Origin: Bombyx mori
Taxonomy: Eukaryota > Arthropoda > Insecta > Lepidoptera > Bombycidae
Reading direction: 5' to 3'
NCBI RefSeq assembly: GCF_030269925.1
Contig: NC_085114.1
Location: forward strand, 12,666,001-12,730,000
Length of the DNA stretch: 64,000 nucleotides
Part shown: positions 34,215 through 46,000 of the stretch, in pieces
Position numbering within the stretch: position 1 is the stretch's first letter
Layout of the letters: every line of letters starts with the position of its first letter
Notes under the pieces: model-generated
Databases searched by the model: none
What the model was told of the DNA's origin: nothing
The model's input: the letters and a program-made list of their open reading frames with translations, nothing else
Position numbers and translations under genes: made by a program

Positions 34215-34667
34215 GGCTACGTCAAACAGAACGCGTACTTAGCGCGTGTCAGAGCGCTAAACTGACGGCGCGATATGACGCCGAGATGTGTTGTTCTATA
34301 AAGGCTTCGTCAAACAGAACGCGTACTTATAAGTACGCAACACTCTGTCGCGGCGTTAGGACGCTTTGACGTCAGGCGTTGTAATTTTTTACAAATTTCA
34401 TTTAGCGTGAATATGTATCAAAATACTTGATAATACCCGAAAAATTGATAGAATTATTTAGAAAATACTCATGCTTATACAATGACACATGTGAATCACT
34501 TGACATCTTAATACTTTTAAATTTTCACACTGCTATCGAAAGGCACTATGATTTGGCGAATGCGTTGCGTCAACGAGCGTTGGCCTCATCTACTTAATTT
34601 GTGTGACATGAAAAGAGCGCGACGTTAAAACGCAGCGCTAAGTACGCGTTCTGTTTGACGAAGCCAT
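34215..34667. mobile_element. MITE with repeated left inverted terminus
   Basis: GGCTTCGTCAAACAGAACGC at 34304 and its inverse, ending TTCTGTTTGACGAAGCC at 34667, form 27-bp terminal inverted repeats. A further left-type terminus, GGCTACGTCAAACAGAACGC, stands at 34215, so either one element begins there or two copies are fused. The interior is non-coding with scattered CGC words. Target duplication not resolved. Confidence 0.65.
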
Positions 34668-34675
34668 TAAAGGCT

Positions 34676-34985
34676 ACACTTTAGACAAATATTAATAAAG
34701 AGAAGAGAAATTATTCTCAATTTGACCATAGACTATAAGCAATAAGAAAAGTTTGACAATAAGCAAATAGTACATGCGTGTGTGTGTGTCAAATATATCA
34801 TGGTAGTGTGTGTTGTTTTTTTTATTGATTTAATGTAATTTTTTATGCATAATCTAAAAAAATTAGCATGCTGCACTCCTCTATATTCTCTATAAGTGTG
34901 GGAAATTTCGTAATCCTCCGTCCCCGCAATTTTCGTAAAAATGGGTACAAAGTTTTTGCTTCACGTATTAATATATAGTCATAGA
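34676..34985 (-). repeat. Family M repeat, minus orientation
   Basis: Inverse of family M, from GGCTACACTTTAGAC to TTTTTGCTTCACGTATTAAT, with a GT run near 34779. It ends about 20 bp from the RNF25 stop codon, so the gene's 3' untranslated region probably lies in it. A minus-strand AATAAA occurs at 34821-34826. Confidence 0.75.
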
Positions 34986-35003
34986 GAATAAACAGTAAGA
35001 TAT

Positions 35004-36415
35004 TTATATATTTACGTTGTCAGTAGTGGGTGTGGTTGTGATGGTCAGCAGGGGGGGCCCATTGTCGCCCATACCGACGACCCCGCCCTTAGCAACTTGC
35101 ACAGCTAACAGTTCGGCCATCTTCATTTGGAGTTCCTGGTCGAAGAAAAACAAAGGTTCAGTACAAAATTGCACGATGTTTTTTTTCCTTCTTTTTTTGC
35201 AACCGTTACTCACTTTTAGTTCAGCTGTCAAGCGGAACGGTGGTGCCGACAGGGAGCTCTTTGGTGGGGGAGCCTCCTTTAAAGTGTCCACGTCACATGA
35301 TACCGTGCAACGACACACCGGGCATGTTTGCTGAAATGTTTGTAATATTTGTAGAATTTTCTTTTGATACTACAGTTCCAATACTAAGGTGATTACGTTA
35401 ATTAAGAGCAGTATGCTCTGCGCGTTCCCGGGTGTACTTCTAATAGGCTCTACTTCTCGTTCTGTCTATTCCTGTCACCATTTTTTTTTTATTGCCTTTG
35501 TAGGCAGACGAGCATACGGACCACCTGATGGTGAGTGGTTACCGTCGCCCATGGACTTCAGCAATGCCAGGGGCAGGGCCAAGCCGCTGCCTGCCTATTT
35601 GTCATATGTCCTAGTTTCAAGGTGAGATAGATACCTGTAACTGTTTTGTTCACTCGCACAGGAGTTCACACAGAGGTTACAAAAGATCATAGTCGTCCTT
35701 GTACAATACAAATGAGACTTCAATCTCATTTTTCATAGCCGGTTATGACCTTTAGTTAATAAATTTGCATTAATTTAATATTTCGAAAATACCTGGTAAG
35801 GTGGCACTTGCATCTGTTGCCAAGTAGGTAGTTTCTCAAGTTCCTCGTGATAATATTTCTTGCCAGCGATGAAATGGTTTGCAAGGCAATGATTGTGGAA
35901 GTAATGATAGCATTGCGTCTTTATAAACAAATCACCATCGACAAAATCATATAGGCATATGACACACTGGCCACGAGGAAGATTGCTCTTAGTCAGATGA
36001 TCACGTACAATCTGAAAATCACCACACATACATTTGAATTTAATAGTAAAATACTTGTTTTGGTCAGAAATAACTAATTTGTTCATCTGTTTTAGCTGTA
36101 AGCCAATTATGAATTGAGTCAAATTAAGTAGATCAAGTTAAATAGATCTCCACTTTGTTCAGCAGTCATCATCATCATCATCATTCCTTCCTATTACCCT
36201 CTGCTGGGGTGTAGGGCTCGAATCCAATTTTTCCATTTACATCGGTCTTGGGCAGTCTATTCTAGCTCCTCCCACGTCATGCCCAAGACCCCTAGCTCCT
36301 GCTCCACCGAGCGACGCCAAGTTGTTCTGGGGCGGCCTCTCTTCCTCTTGCCAGACACTTTCCAGGACAGTGCTCTCTTTGATAGGTGGGTATCGGGCTT
36401 TCTCAAGTATTTTTA

Positions 36416-36452
<37 letters not shown>

Positions 36453-39400
36453 TGCTTAGATGGGTGGACGAGCTCACAGCCCACCTGATGTTAAGTGGTT
36501 ACTGGAGCCCATAGACATCCACAACGTAAATGCGCCACCCACCTTGAGATACAAGTTCTAAGGTCTCAAGTATAGTAACGACGGCTGCCCCACCCTTCAA
36601 ACCGAAACGCATTACTGCTTCACGGCAGAAATAGGCAGGGTGGTGGTACCCACCCGCGCGGACTCACAAGAGGTCCTACCACCAGTAAAAATTATAATAT
36701 TATAATATTATTAATTATAATATTTCAGCAGTACTCATGCAAATTTGTATACGTTGCGAAATGCTGACAACATTGTCAAAAAATTCTAAAGATAGTGCCG
36801 CTCTATGGCTAATAATCAAAAATATTCTGGCGTTCTGTTAATACTTGCTCGCAGGCAAATCGCACTAAGATCTGACGTATATTGGAGAAAGTGTATCAAT
36901 ACTTGATAACAGCACCTAGCCTATTCCTGCCATGAGGCAGTGATAGTAATTACAGTATACCTCGTATGTTACATAGCGGCACTCACGTAGTGATTGATAT
37001 CCCACAGATCCTTGATATCAAGATATCGGGCAGACTGAAATTGTCCACAGGTTCACACAATAAAAAATCTGGGGTTTCAAGATACCCTAACAACCGGCAA
37101 TTGTTAATAGTACATATAGCACATAATGTTCAGAATAAATAATCGAAAAGAGCAGCTACCAATACTTATAAATGTAACTTAACAAAACAAAGCAGTGACT
37201 AAACAAAATCCTGAATTGGTAGAGAACATTAAGAGCATTATGTTATTGTTAGCAATAGAATAACATAAACCCCATGAAAACTCTTCTTATAATACAATAA
37301 TCACTAATTTGGGATTGTAGTTGAGGAGAGAATCTTCAATATGAAAAATAGAGATTTGTTCCAGGGAGAACTAGTGACTGTGATGAAGAAATCTCATCAA
37401 AAGATTCTTTTTGCAAATGTTTGTGTTATATAATCCCTCTATGTATAATAAAAAGGACCCTCATCAAGACAATAAAACTGAACTACCTGGAACATTAATG
37501 GTTATATAAACCAGAATACCTAGTAAACATGAACAAACAAAACTAATAGTTACATGGAAATTGCTTTGACATTAAAAATGCCAATTTTTTTTAGATCCAG
37601 AGTGCTTTCAAATTATCACAAATACCCAACTTTTGTTTAGTAAATTTGAATATATAACACAAATTGTGTTTACTTTATAATAATCAACAAAAATATACAT
37701 ATAACTTAAATAGTCGACTTACTTATTATAAAAATTGTATAGGATAATTTAAATTAATTTAAAATTTTAAATATCAAATCAAATCAATATCAAATTAATT
37801 GGCTGGGTCTATGTTATGCATTTCTTGTCAGTAATTAGTGTAAGGGCATACACGTCTGTTAAAATTTGATAATTTTGATATTTTTATTGAAGTTAGTCAG
37901 CAAACGTAGAAAGGTGGCACGGCATGACACACCCTCTTATCGTAGTCACCATTAACCATATCACAGCCCAGATGGAGCGAGAGCTAACTACCACCTTCGA
38001 TTTATGTGATGCAAGAGCAAACAACCCATATATGTCCTTTCGGATCTCAATCCACTCGTGTGTTTTTCAGCTTTGCCTGTGCTCTCGGTATTCTAAGCAC
38101 TGGTTACCAATCTCCTTGAATTAGCCTAATTTAATGTAAGATTTTGATGAACGAAAAATATTTTCTCAATTGGTCACATTTCCGGTCCTACAGTAGTCCA
38201 ATATATCACCACTGCTCTTGCTGGGGCAAATATTAGCAAATTCATTCAGGCTGAGCCCTGAGAGCTTTTTCACTAATTGTGGTGAAGCCAGTACAACCCT
38301 TTGAGACTACTAGCAGTAGAATATATGAAAACCTAAATAATTAAACATTTTGTAATTTGGTGTCCCAAACAAGTAGGTAGTAGTACTTCATAAATTAATT
38401 TTGCATTTATATTTTAGGAGCACTACTGAGTTGTGAAAATAAAGAGGACTGGACTCAGGCTTTTACCTCATTAGACATGTATATATATTAATGGAGATAC
38501 CAAGGCCAAATTATTTGTCTGCTGTCTATTTAAGTCCAATCCAAAAAGAAGTCCTAGACATAGCTTCACTAATGTTCTAGCACAGATTTTTTTAACAAAA
38601 ACATCATAGTATATGAATAAAAAAAGAATAATAATACTTGGCAAGCAAAAAACCAAATATATGTAATATGATGAATAAAAATTTAAATACACCACTGACC
38701 TGAGCTGACCACACAAAAGCTAAGAAAAAAGAAGTAAGCTTACTAGGTAAAAAGAAATCTCTCAATAACAATTTTGTTATCTATATCAATTCTCTGTGTA
38801 CAAAGCTGTTTATAAAAATTAAAATAATTGTTAATCTTCATTCTCATTCAAATGTCTTCTCAAATTTTTATCAGTTTTATTTATAACATATTATGTTTAA
38901 AGCCAGTCAAGAAATAGAACAAAGCAAGTCAACTACCTACACTAATGCATGTTACTTCCATGTCTATAGTCAGTCTAACGAGTAATTGTGGCAACAATCT
39001 ATCTATTTTCAGTACAAGAAATAAATATTGTAATTTTCCTTAGCTCAACAGTTTAAAATTCTAACATTTATTAAGGCCACTCGATTGTATAGTTATTTTT
39101 TATAATTATTCATTGACTTACTCCAATAAGTTCAAACACTATTGGTTGTCCCAAATTATTTTTCAATTTGTCTTGAATATGTGTGTTGATAGTGTCTAAA
39201 ATCATATCATCTAGACCTCTAGGGTTTTTGAGCGCTACTTCTGGGCTGGTGTCTGGATAGCCAGAAGACAACCCCACCTCCAGAGTCACACATACATATT
39301 GCTGATCGATATTATCCCCCGTCAACGGATGGATGATCGTTTCAATTATGTATTTTGGGACATCTCCAACGCGTTTTACTACCACATCTTTCAGTAGAAT

Positions 39401-39527
39401 TGCTTCTAATGCTTGCACCTCGTCCGTGATTCTGTTAAAAACAATAAAATGTTATACGAAATACAAATTTCATACAAATTTATTCCGAACAAGATATAAC
39501 ACACCTTTCATCGCCGGAGGACGACAT
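35004..39527 (-). CDS. RNF25: E3 ubiquitin-protein ligase RNF25 (RWD-RING), five exons
   Basis: Exons, 5' to 3': 39505-39527, 39122-39431, 35793-36011, 35214-35330, 35004-35135; GT-AG borders and phases agree, giving 266 residues. Residues 8-115: RWD domain with its YPxxxP signature (Y66-P71, GYPDTSPEV). Residues 127-190: RING-H2, C127-C130-C145-H147-H150-C153-C187-C190, with the long insert before CPVC seen in RNF25. NLPRGQCVICLYDF and KTQCYHYFHNHC are near-diagnostic. A KGGVV segment follows. In animals RNF25 ubiquitinates proteins of stalled ribosomes and has been linked to NF-kB signalling. The product is shorter than vertebrate RNF25 (about 460 residues) and lacks its long tail. Intron 4 (78 nt) is in frame without a stop, so a 292-residue form is possible. 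Intron 2 is 3.1 kb and carries repeats. Confidence 0.93.
35136..35213 (-). other. RNF25: RNF25 intron 4: 78-nt in-frame mini-intron
   Basis: Donor GTGAGT, branch-like TACTGAAC, pyrimidine-rich TTTGTTTTTCTTCGACCAG acceptor: a good intron. It is 26 codons long in frame and has no stop; retention would insert 26 residues including the basic run KKRRKK between the RING and the C-terminal helix. Confidence 0.8.
35481..35597 (-). mobile_element. LINE-J 3' end in RNF25 intron 3
   Basis: T-run followed by ATTGCCTTTGTAGGCAGACG and ACTTCAGCAATGCCAGGGGC; breaks off at GCTGCCTGCC. Same transcriptional strand as RNF25. Makes up about a quarter of the 462-bp intron. Confidence 0.85.
36165..36420 (-). pseudogene. 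LINE endonuclease/RT C-terminal fragment in RNF25 intron 2
   Basis: Minus strand encodes RGRPRTTWRRSVEQELGVL then MTWEELE-stop-TAQDRCKWKNWIRALHPSRG and a stop, followed by ATGATGATGATGATG. This is the C-terminal GRPxxTWRR...W motif of RTE-type LINEs with an internal stop. The 5' part is absent. Confidence 0.75.
36421..36685 (-). mobile_element. Bm1-like SINE in RNF25 intron 2
   Basis: Thirty T (complement of a long A-tail) then ATTGCTTAGATGGGTGGACG through ACCAAGAGGTCCTACCACCAG-type end. The sequence is close to the window consensus and the tail is pure, so this is a young copy. Confidence 0.92.
36686..38204. other. RNF25 intron 2 interior
   Basis: AT-rich intronic DNA with no recognised gene or repeat. 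Frames such as 37924-38124 have no coding support. Confidence 0.5.
38205..38320 (+). repeat. Diverged family R fragment
   Basis: CACTGCTCTTGCTGGGGC, GAGCCCTGAGAGCT and CCTTTGAGACTACTAGC align with family R but with many changes. Old copy within RNF25 intron 2. Confidence 0.5.
38321..39121. other. RNF25 intron 2, proximal part
   Basis: AT-rich, no recognised element. Bounded on the right by exon 2 (donor GGA|GTAAGT at 39116-39124). Confidence 0.5.
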
Positions 39528-39857
39528 TTTAGTGATTTAAAACTGTTCTACAAATTATTATTGATGCATTCAGCTCAGACTTCAGGCAAGCGCAATGCAG
39601 CTGACGCAGCTTAACATATGGTATAATATGTACTTTTATTTATGTTTCCAGCTTCATGCAAAGCTCAGGCTGCTCGCATTGATTTCAGCGAGGGGACTGA
39701 GGGGTGGGGAAGGCAACGACACTTCCATCCATAGACTTATACTGACCATAGACAATTACTGTGATTTTTTTAAAGCTTTTATAGTCTGGTAATAAGACGT
39801 TTACGCCAAGTCATATTTCTTTTATTATTCTGTTCTCTCAAAAATTATCTGAAGCGC
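39528..39857. other. Upstream region of RNF25
   Basis: Sequence directly 5' of the RNF25 ATG, expected to hold its promoter and leader. Contains a short C/G-richer stretch (39580-39610) and a direct GCAGCTGACGCAGC; no clear TATA or initiator that I would call. Confidence 0.35.
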
Positions 39858-40012
39858 AATTAAATGAAACTGATTAATTGAAGACTTTTAAGCAATTGGC
39901 ATAAAGTTAAATGGAACGAGGTGAGATGGGATGAAATAAAAACTCGGTAAAATGTTGGTTTTTTATTGAGAGTGGACTTTTTCTAAGAACCCGAGAAGTC
40001 ACGTGCAGCGGA
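39858..40012 (-). repeat. Family P fragment, minus orientation
   Basis: GATGGGATGAAATAAAAACT, CGGTAAAATG and GAGTGGACTTTTTCTAAGAA match the distal half of family P inverted. Confidence 0.55.
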
Positions 40013-40027
40013 TTGTTTCATATTCAC

Positions 40028-40115
40028 ACTAGCTTTTGTCCGCGACTTCGTCCACGTGGAATAGTTACTTTGGCGTAACGCAAAATTTTACCCGCCTCTT
40101 CATTTACGTAGAAAT
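40028..40115 (+). repeat. RTE-like element start, truncated
   Basis: CTAGCTTTTGTCCGCGACTT and GTCCACGTGGAATAGTTACT form the conserved opening of a moth RTE-like short element; it is cut off after about 90 bp. Confidence 0.5.
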
Positions 40116-40154
40116 TTAAAATATTTTTAAAGATGAAAATTGAAAATATTTTTA

Positions 40155-40259
40155 CAAGATGGGTGGCGCATTTACGCTGTAGATGTCTATGGGCTCCAGT
40201 AACCACCTAACACCAGGTTGGCTGTGAGCTCGTTCACCCATCTAAGCAATAAAAAAAAA
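40155..40259 (+). mobile_element. Bm1-like SINE, 5'-truncated
   Basis: Only the last ~105 bp: GGGTGGCGCATTTACGCTG, GGCTCCAGTAACCACCTAAC, TCTAAGCAATAAAAAAAAA. Confidence 0.85.
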
Positions 40260-40385
40260 GAATAATAGAATGGGAGCTATTTAAGGTACCTACCACAATC
40301 ACGCTTTATAACCGACTTCAAAAGAGGAAGTTAAAGCGGAAGCTCTCAAAAGGGAAAAAAACACGATATTGAAACATTATTTTTC

Positions 40386-40990
40386 TCCTACCTACGCCGA
40401 AAGTTCGGTTTTCTTCCCGCTGTACAGGGAAGAAAGTATAACTTTTCCTCCCGCTATACAGGGAAGAAAGTGTAATTTTTTCTCCCTGGGTACAAGTGCG
40501 CATGCGCGTTAGTGTCTACATCTGCTTTCACGCAGCTAAAATTCTCCGCCATTGTTGTGCTCGGGTAATTTGCAATATTGTGTTTAGTGTAAAAGTGAAA
40601 TAAACAAAAGGCAATAAAATTTAATAGTGAAGTATTAAACAAAGATGAGTTTATCAGACAGTTCTTATTCAATTAATAGTAGTTTATATAAAAATTAAAA
40701 AACAGTTTAATTATTTTTTATGAGTATTGGGGCTGCGCCCCCCCCTACCGCCTGCTATGGCTTCGCCCCTGGACCCTAGCTCCGTACTCCACGAACTTTC
40801 GGCCTGGTAGGAGAAAAAATAGTATGTGCACCGCGGGAGAAAAGTTGGACATTTCCTCCCGTGTGTAAAATTGCTACCCGAGCCGAAGTACCGAGCCGGG
40901 GTCCAGGGCCGAAGCCCCGGTGGGATCCAGGGGTGAAGCCCTGGTCGGGATAGGGAAGGCGCAGCCCCCCCATACTCATAAAAAAAACAA
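40386..40990. repeat. GC-rich fold-back element with nested inverted repeats
   Basis: Outer arms: CTCCTACCTACGCCGAAAGT (40386) inverted as ACTTTCGGCCTGGTAGGAG (about 40794-40812). A second arm pair, TTTTTTATGAGTATTGGGGC (about 40713), returns inverted as GCAGCCCCCCCATACTCATA near 40964-40983, enclosing ~250 bp full of GGGGTCC/GGCTTCGCCCC words. At 40413-40488 two ~36-bp tandem units (CAGGGAAGAAAGTRTAA) occur. Open frames here are composition-driven. Not a repeat I can name. Confidence 0.7.
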
Positions 40991-41040
40991 ACACGCTGGG
41001 TGGGGGACATGAGTCACTCTCCATACATTGCACGGCCTAC

Positions 41041-42830
41041 TAAACGAAGTTCAAGGACAGTAATTAAATTAAGTTTAAATAACAGACTATATATCCCTTT
41101 TATTATAAACAAATTAAAATCAATATTGTTCATGGGGTTACAGGGTGATATTTAAAAAATAAGATAAGATTTTTAGGTTACTTAAATCATATGATTTGCT
41201 GTCAATACACTTACACTTTAACATCATCATCAACTTAAATAATAATATTATTTATATTATTACTATACTTTATAACACAGACCTAATTCAATGAACGCCA
41301 AGACTTAATTTTAAGCACAACAAAATATAATAAGCAGGTATATCGCAACGAAACACTTAATAATATCCACAATGCGCACGAGTGCGAAAACGACTAATCA
41401 AATGAAAAACGTCAATAAACATTAAAAACAAGCGTAGTTTTGTTTTTGCTTATGATCAATAATTATTGATTAATGTAATGATTTATTCTACGGATTTAAA
41501 AGTATAAAAGTAGATTTTTGTTTAGATATAATGTTTTATATTAGTTATAAAATCCATTAATTAAATATGTTAATATATTTTAGTTTTTTTTTGCAATATA
41601 ATGTCTTTTTTATGAAGATTTAATGTGGATTGCTTAAAACCTAATTTCTTTTTATTTATGATTTTAATTATCCCACCTTTAAAATACCATTAAATTTTTT
41701 AATAAGTTTGTAAAAATGTATTTTTTTCTATAGGTATTTCATTCGTATCCTTGACAGCTCTAGTAGCTGGGCCGAAAATCGCCCATGTCCTTTACAAAAC
41801 AAAACAATTAAAACAACCTCGTTCCCCGTGTTCCCGCTCTCAAGGGTAATCGTAAATCTAGTAAAACACTCGAATGTCCCTTAAGATGGGATTTGCTAGA
41901 ATTACGGAGATGTCTTTAGTGACTACGGGGTATTGAGTTATTTCACCGCAACTTTTGAGACATGCATGGTCTCTTGAAGTTTTCTCTTGAAATGGTATAA
42001 GAAATAAAATCAAGATATAAGAGATATTTAAAATAAATTGTCATCGGGTTTTGTATCAGATGAGAATGTAAGAAGCGTGCTTACGACGGTCCTAGCATGT
42101 ACGTGTATGTATATGTTTATGTTATTTATGTGTGTAATTGTGTGAAAGTAAATTGATTATAATGTACTCTTATGTAACCCACGTATGTAAAGCTCTCCCT
42201 CTTTAAAAACGGCTAGCTGGTAGATAACTCAATTGTTGAGTTAAGCTCGCCATTTTATAACTTTTCGTAATTATTGTAGGTATTGTATTAACTGTGTGTA
42301 CATTAAAGAAGTTTCAAGCAGTACACATAGATCTAACGATTGAAAAAATCGGAAAAGTAGTTCTTTTCTTGATGATTAAATTGTTTGGTAAAGGCTTGGT
42401 AAATGTTATCTTGTGAGTTAGTTATATCATTTAGAAATTATCAACTCATTTGACTATTCAATTGTTTCATTAGATTAAATGGCAAGGCATCCAACCACAC
42501 CTACATTTACTTTTTTTTGTTTACTACTTTAACTACCAACAAATTATTGATGTGTCCAGGAGATTAGTAAAAAAAAGAAACAATTTACTCATAAATTCAG
42601 TGTGTTGTTTTGTTTTATTTTTGTTCTTATGTTGCATTTATTTTAATTTCAAAATATCGTTTTGGATGCTATCTTAAAATATTTTTTAGTCTTCGTTGTG
42701 GAGGGCGGATTTAATAGCCACTGGGATCGACACTATGTACCTACACCGAGTGCTATTATAGTCTATGGTAGCGAGACAGAAATATTGCTATAACCATAAA
42801 GTTACTAGCTATACCTAACTGAAACCTCCT
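41041..42830. other. Intergenic AT-rich DNA between RNF25 and the GPCR gene
   Basis: About 1.8 kb without recognised gene, RNA gene or repeat family. Confidence 0.5.
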
Positions 42831-42880
42831 TTTTTAATTGCTTAGATGGGTGGACGAGCTCACGGCCCACCTGGTATTAA
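42831..42880 (-). repeat. Bm1-like SINE tail remnant
   Basis: TTTTTAATTGCTTAGATGGG, TGGACGAGCTCACGGCCCAC, CTGGTATTAA: only the last ~50 bp of the SINE, about 180 bp downstream of the GPCR stop codon. Confidence 0.7.
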
Positions 42881-43042
42881 GAACTCACTAAAATTTTGCA
42901 CTCTTAATTATGTTCCAGAGGAAGTCCCTTGGAGTAGTGGGTAACATGGCGGTAGCTATTACAGAATAAAAAAAAACATCTAATGGATCTTGATGATTCT
43001 TCGTAACCACAATATAAAAATCCATTGACAAAAGTAAAAGGT

Positions 43043-43055
43043 TTTATTTTTTATT
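43043..43055 (-). terminator. Poly(A) signals of the GPCR gene
   Basis: Two minus-strand AATAAA hexamers, at 43050-43055 and 43043-43048, lie 9-21 nt past the stop codon. A very short 3' untranslated region is implied. Confidence 0.55.
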
Positions 43056-43063
43056 TTACATTA

Positions 43064-46000
43064 TTAATATCCAATTTGCGAACTTTGAATAGATGAGTTG
43101 GCCCTCTTTGAACGACTGATATGGAAATCAGACTGTCTTTTGCCCCTTTTCGTCCACCTGAAAGGATTTTTTTTAAATAATTAGGATCAGATATAAAACA
43201 ACAAAATTAAAACTACTTAATATTTTAACTTATTATTGCCGAAGCTTAGAATTTACAGTTTTCTTGGTCACCGATGAATAAAATTTGATAGTACTACATT
43301 TGAATACGGTTTCAACCTTGAAAATAGTTATAATTTAGTTTTTGACACGCGAGAACCTAGAAAAATAAAAAAGTAATAAAATCAAATAAAATGAAACTCT
43401 AATAAAACTAAATGAATTTCAAAAAATAAACAGTAGGTATATATAAGGAGTGAACACGTAATTCTTCAAGCCTAGACGGGATTCCTACCCTAATGTAAGC
43501 GTAAATAATGTTCTTACATTGAACTAACAAGCAATAATTGTCGTCTAATAAACTTTGTACGGTGTTATTCTTTCAACATATGAATTTTGTTACAAAAACG
43601 GTTTCTGTCCGCGAGATTTAAGCCAGGGCATAGTAGTGTCGATAGATTTGAATACTTAGGCGTCTTAAACTGTAGACCACGTCGATTTAAATTTTAGCGT
43701 GGAAGCAAAGTTGTGTGAACTATTTTATTTTGTTAACTTATTGTTTCTTCAGGTTTAAATGTGTAATAACGGTGGTTTATGGACTGTTTAGACTTCGCTT
43801 AAAGGTCTCGATGTCAGGCCATTATCTTAACAAAAAAGGGGTGTAGTTTTATTTTTCGAAATTATCTTACCAACAGACACTTTTTCATATTATAGGTATA
43901 TTCTGTTGTTTGAAATATAATATGGAGCGAACAATGATTTGCATGTGACTTATTTAAGATTGTAATCAATTCGAATGAAATTATTATTATTATTATTATT
44001 TTTTTATTGCTTAGATGGGTGGACGAGCTCACAGCCCACCTGGGGTTAAGTGGTTACTGGAGCCCATAGACATCTATAACGTAAATGCGCCACCCACCTT
44101 GAGATATAACTTCTAAGGTCTCAAGCATAGTTACAACGGCTGCCCCACCCTTCAAACCGAAACGCATTACTGCTTCACGGCTGAAATAGGCAGAGTGGTG
44201 GTACCTACCCGTGCGGACTCACAAGAGGTCCTACCACCAGTAAAATTAAAATAAAAGTAGATGAGAATGGATGAAATAAAATCTCAGTAAAATGCTAGTT
44301 ATTTTCTGAGATCTTTGTGACCTTTTCAAAAGAACCTGACCAGTCACATCCAACGACATTGTTTCACCTTCGAATATTCTCATGATAGAAAAATTAAAAA
44401 TTAGGGATGGGCATCTGTGCCGTCATCAATAGGTGTCATCATCAAATAAATAAATAAACCTGGAGCTAATAATATGTTCATATTAGATTATAACGTAGAC
44501 TTATTAAATGAAAATAGAAAAAAAAAATTGGATAATTACCGTTTGGTCAACTGTTCAAATGTGTTTCTTGAACAAACGAAGAAGATGAAAATAACAAATC
44601 CAAGGGATCGGTTGTAGAAATCAAATATTTCGACAAGCCAATCTGGGAACTCGTATGACTGAGCCAATTCCAGCAGCCAGTTAAAACCCATTAAAGCAGA
44701 GAGTTTGAAGAACATAAATCTGGATCTGAAAAAAAAAACCTTGCTTTAAACAGCTTATTTCTGGTCCTGGTCAGTGTATGGAGTAAATAGTAGAAGCATT
44801 TCACCCTTCACATTAATAGTGTCCATGAAATTGTGTGACCGCGTCAATTTAGGATAATCTTTATATTATACTAGCTGACTCGGCAAACATTGTTTTACCA
44901 TATATAAGATTTCTAGGGAATTTCTAGTGTAGAAAAAAAAACTAACTTATTGTAAGTGTGTAAGGATGTGGTAAATGAGTGAAAGAGGTATGTAGTGCGG
45001 TGAACGATGAGGGAATATATAATAAAAATAACAAAACCTCATTCAACCACATAATACCTCATTATAACAAAAAAAAATGTCCACATAAAAAAAAATATGT
45101 TAGGGGTGGACAACCCTAATCACTTAGGGGTATGAAAAATAGATAGTAGCCGATTCTCAGGCTTACTGAATATGCATAAAAAATTTCATGGGAATCGGTC
45201 AAGCGATTTCGGAGGAGTATGGGAACGAACATTGTGACACGAGAATTTTATATAATAGATATTTCTTCTGTGCGTGTGTTTGTCACTGAACTCCTAAACG
45301 GCTGGACCGATTTGAATGATTTTTTTGTAGGCAACCTGGACGGCTTAGATTCACAAATCAGCCCGGCAGATGGAGCTGCAGTCGGTGTATATTTTATTTA
45401 TCTTTCCGAGAAATAATTTATGTGACAAAACAACGTTTGCCGGGCTAGCTAGTTTATATATGTATGAAAGGTTTTTTTTGTCATCCTTCTATGCGTTTCC
45501 TGATTTCTATTTCGTATTTTATTTGCAATTGTATACATAATGTTATTTTTAAAATCCATGTCTGAATTAAGCTCGCCTTACCGTTAACGTTAATATAGAA
45601 AACAGCTCTTTATTTAACCCACATGTACCCTAGATATACAATATTTCCGGGGCCCCTTACATAAAACTAAAATGTTTGGCAATATCGCGGCCTAGTTGAC
45701 AGGGGCTTATGAAACACCAAGGGGTCGCGACACGGAGTTTGAGAGCCACTGGTACGAATCATAATAACGAAATTTAAGGCGATTCCAAAATACAATATAT
45801 TGAAAACGGCAAACGTTGCGAATTGACAAATTCCTTTAATGGTTCTGATTGCCGTTCATAGAGTTAGTATTTTAACTTATTAACTCCATGTTGCCGTTAT
45901 AGAGGAGTAGTGATTCGCCTGATAGTATGTGATTACAGACATATTTAGATTTTCGGTTCATTGCTATATATGAGTCGACTATTATCAAAGGCGGCAATGT

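Noticed and set aside
34000..34265. Arginine/proline-rich frames in the GC block
   Set aside because: Composition alone explains them in several frames; no initiation context, splice or domain support.
40711..41033. Overlapping 85- and 99-codon minus-strand frames
   Set aside because: They lie in the GC-rich fold-back element; glycine/proline-rich translation follows from its repeats.
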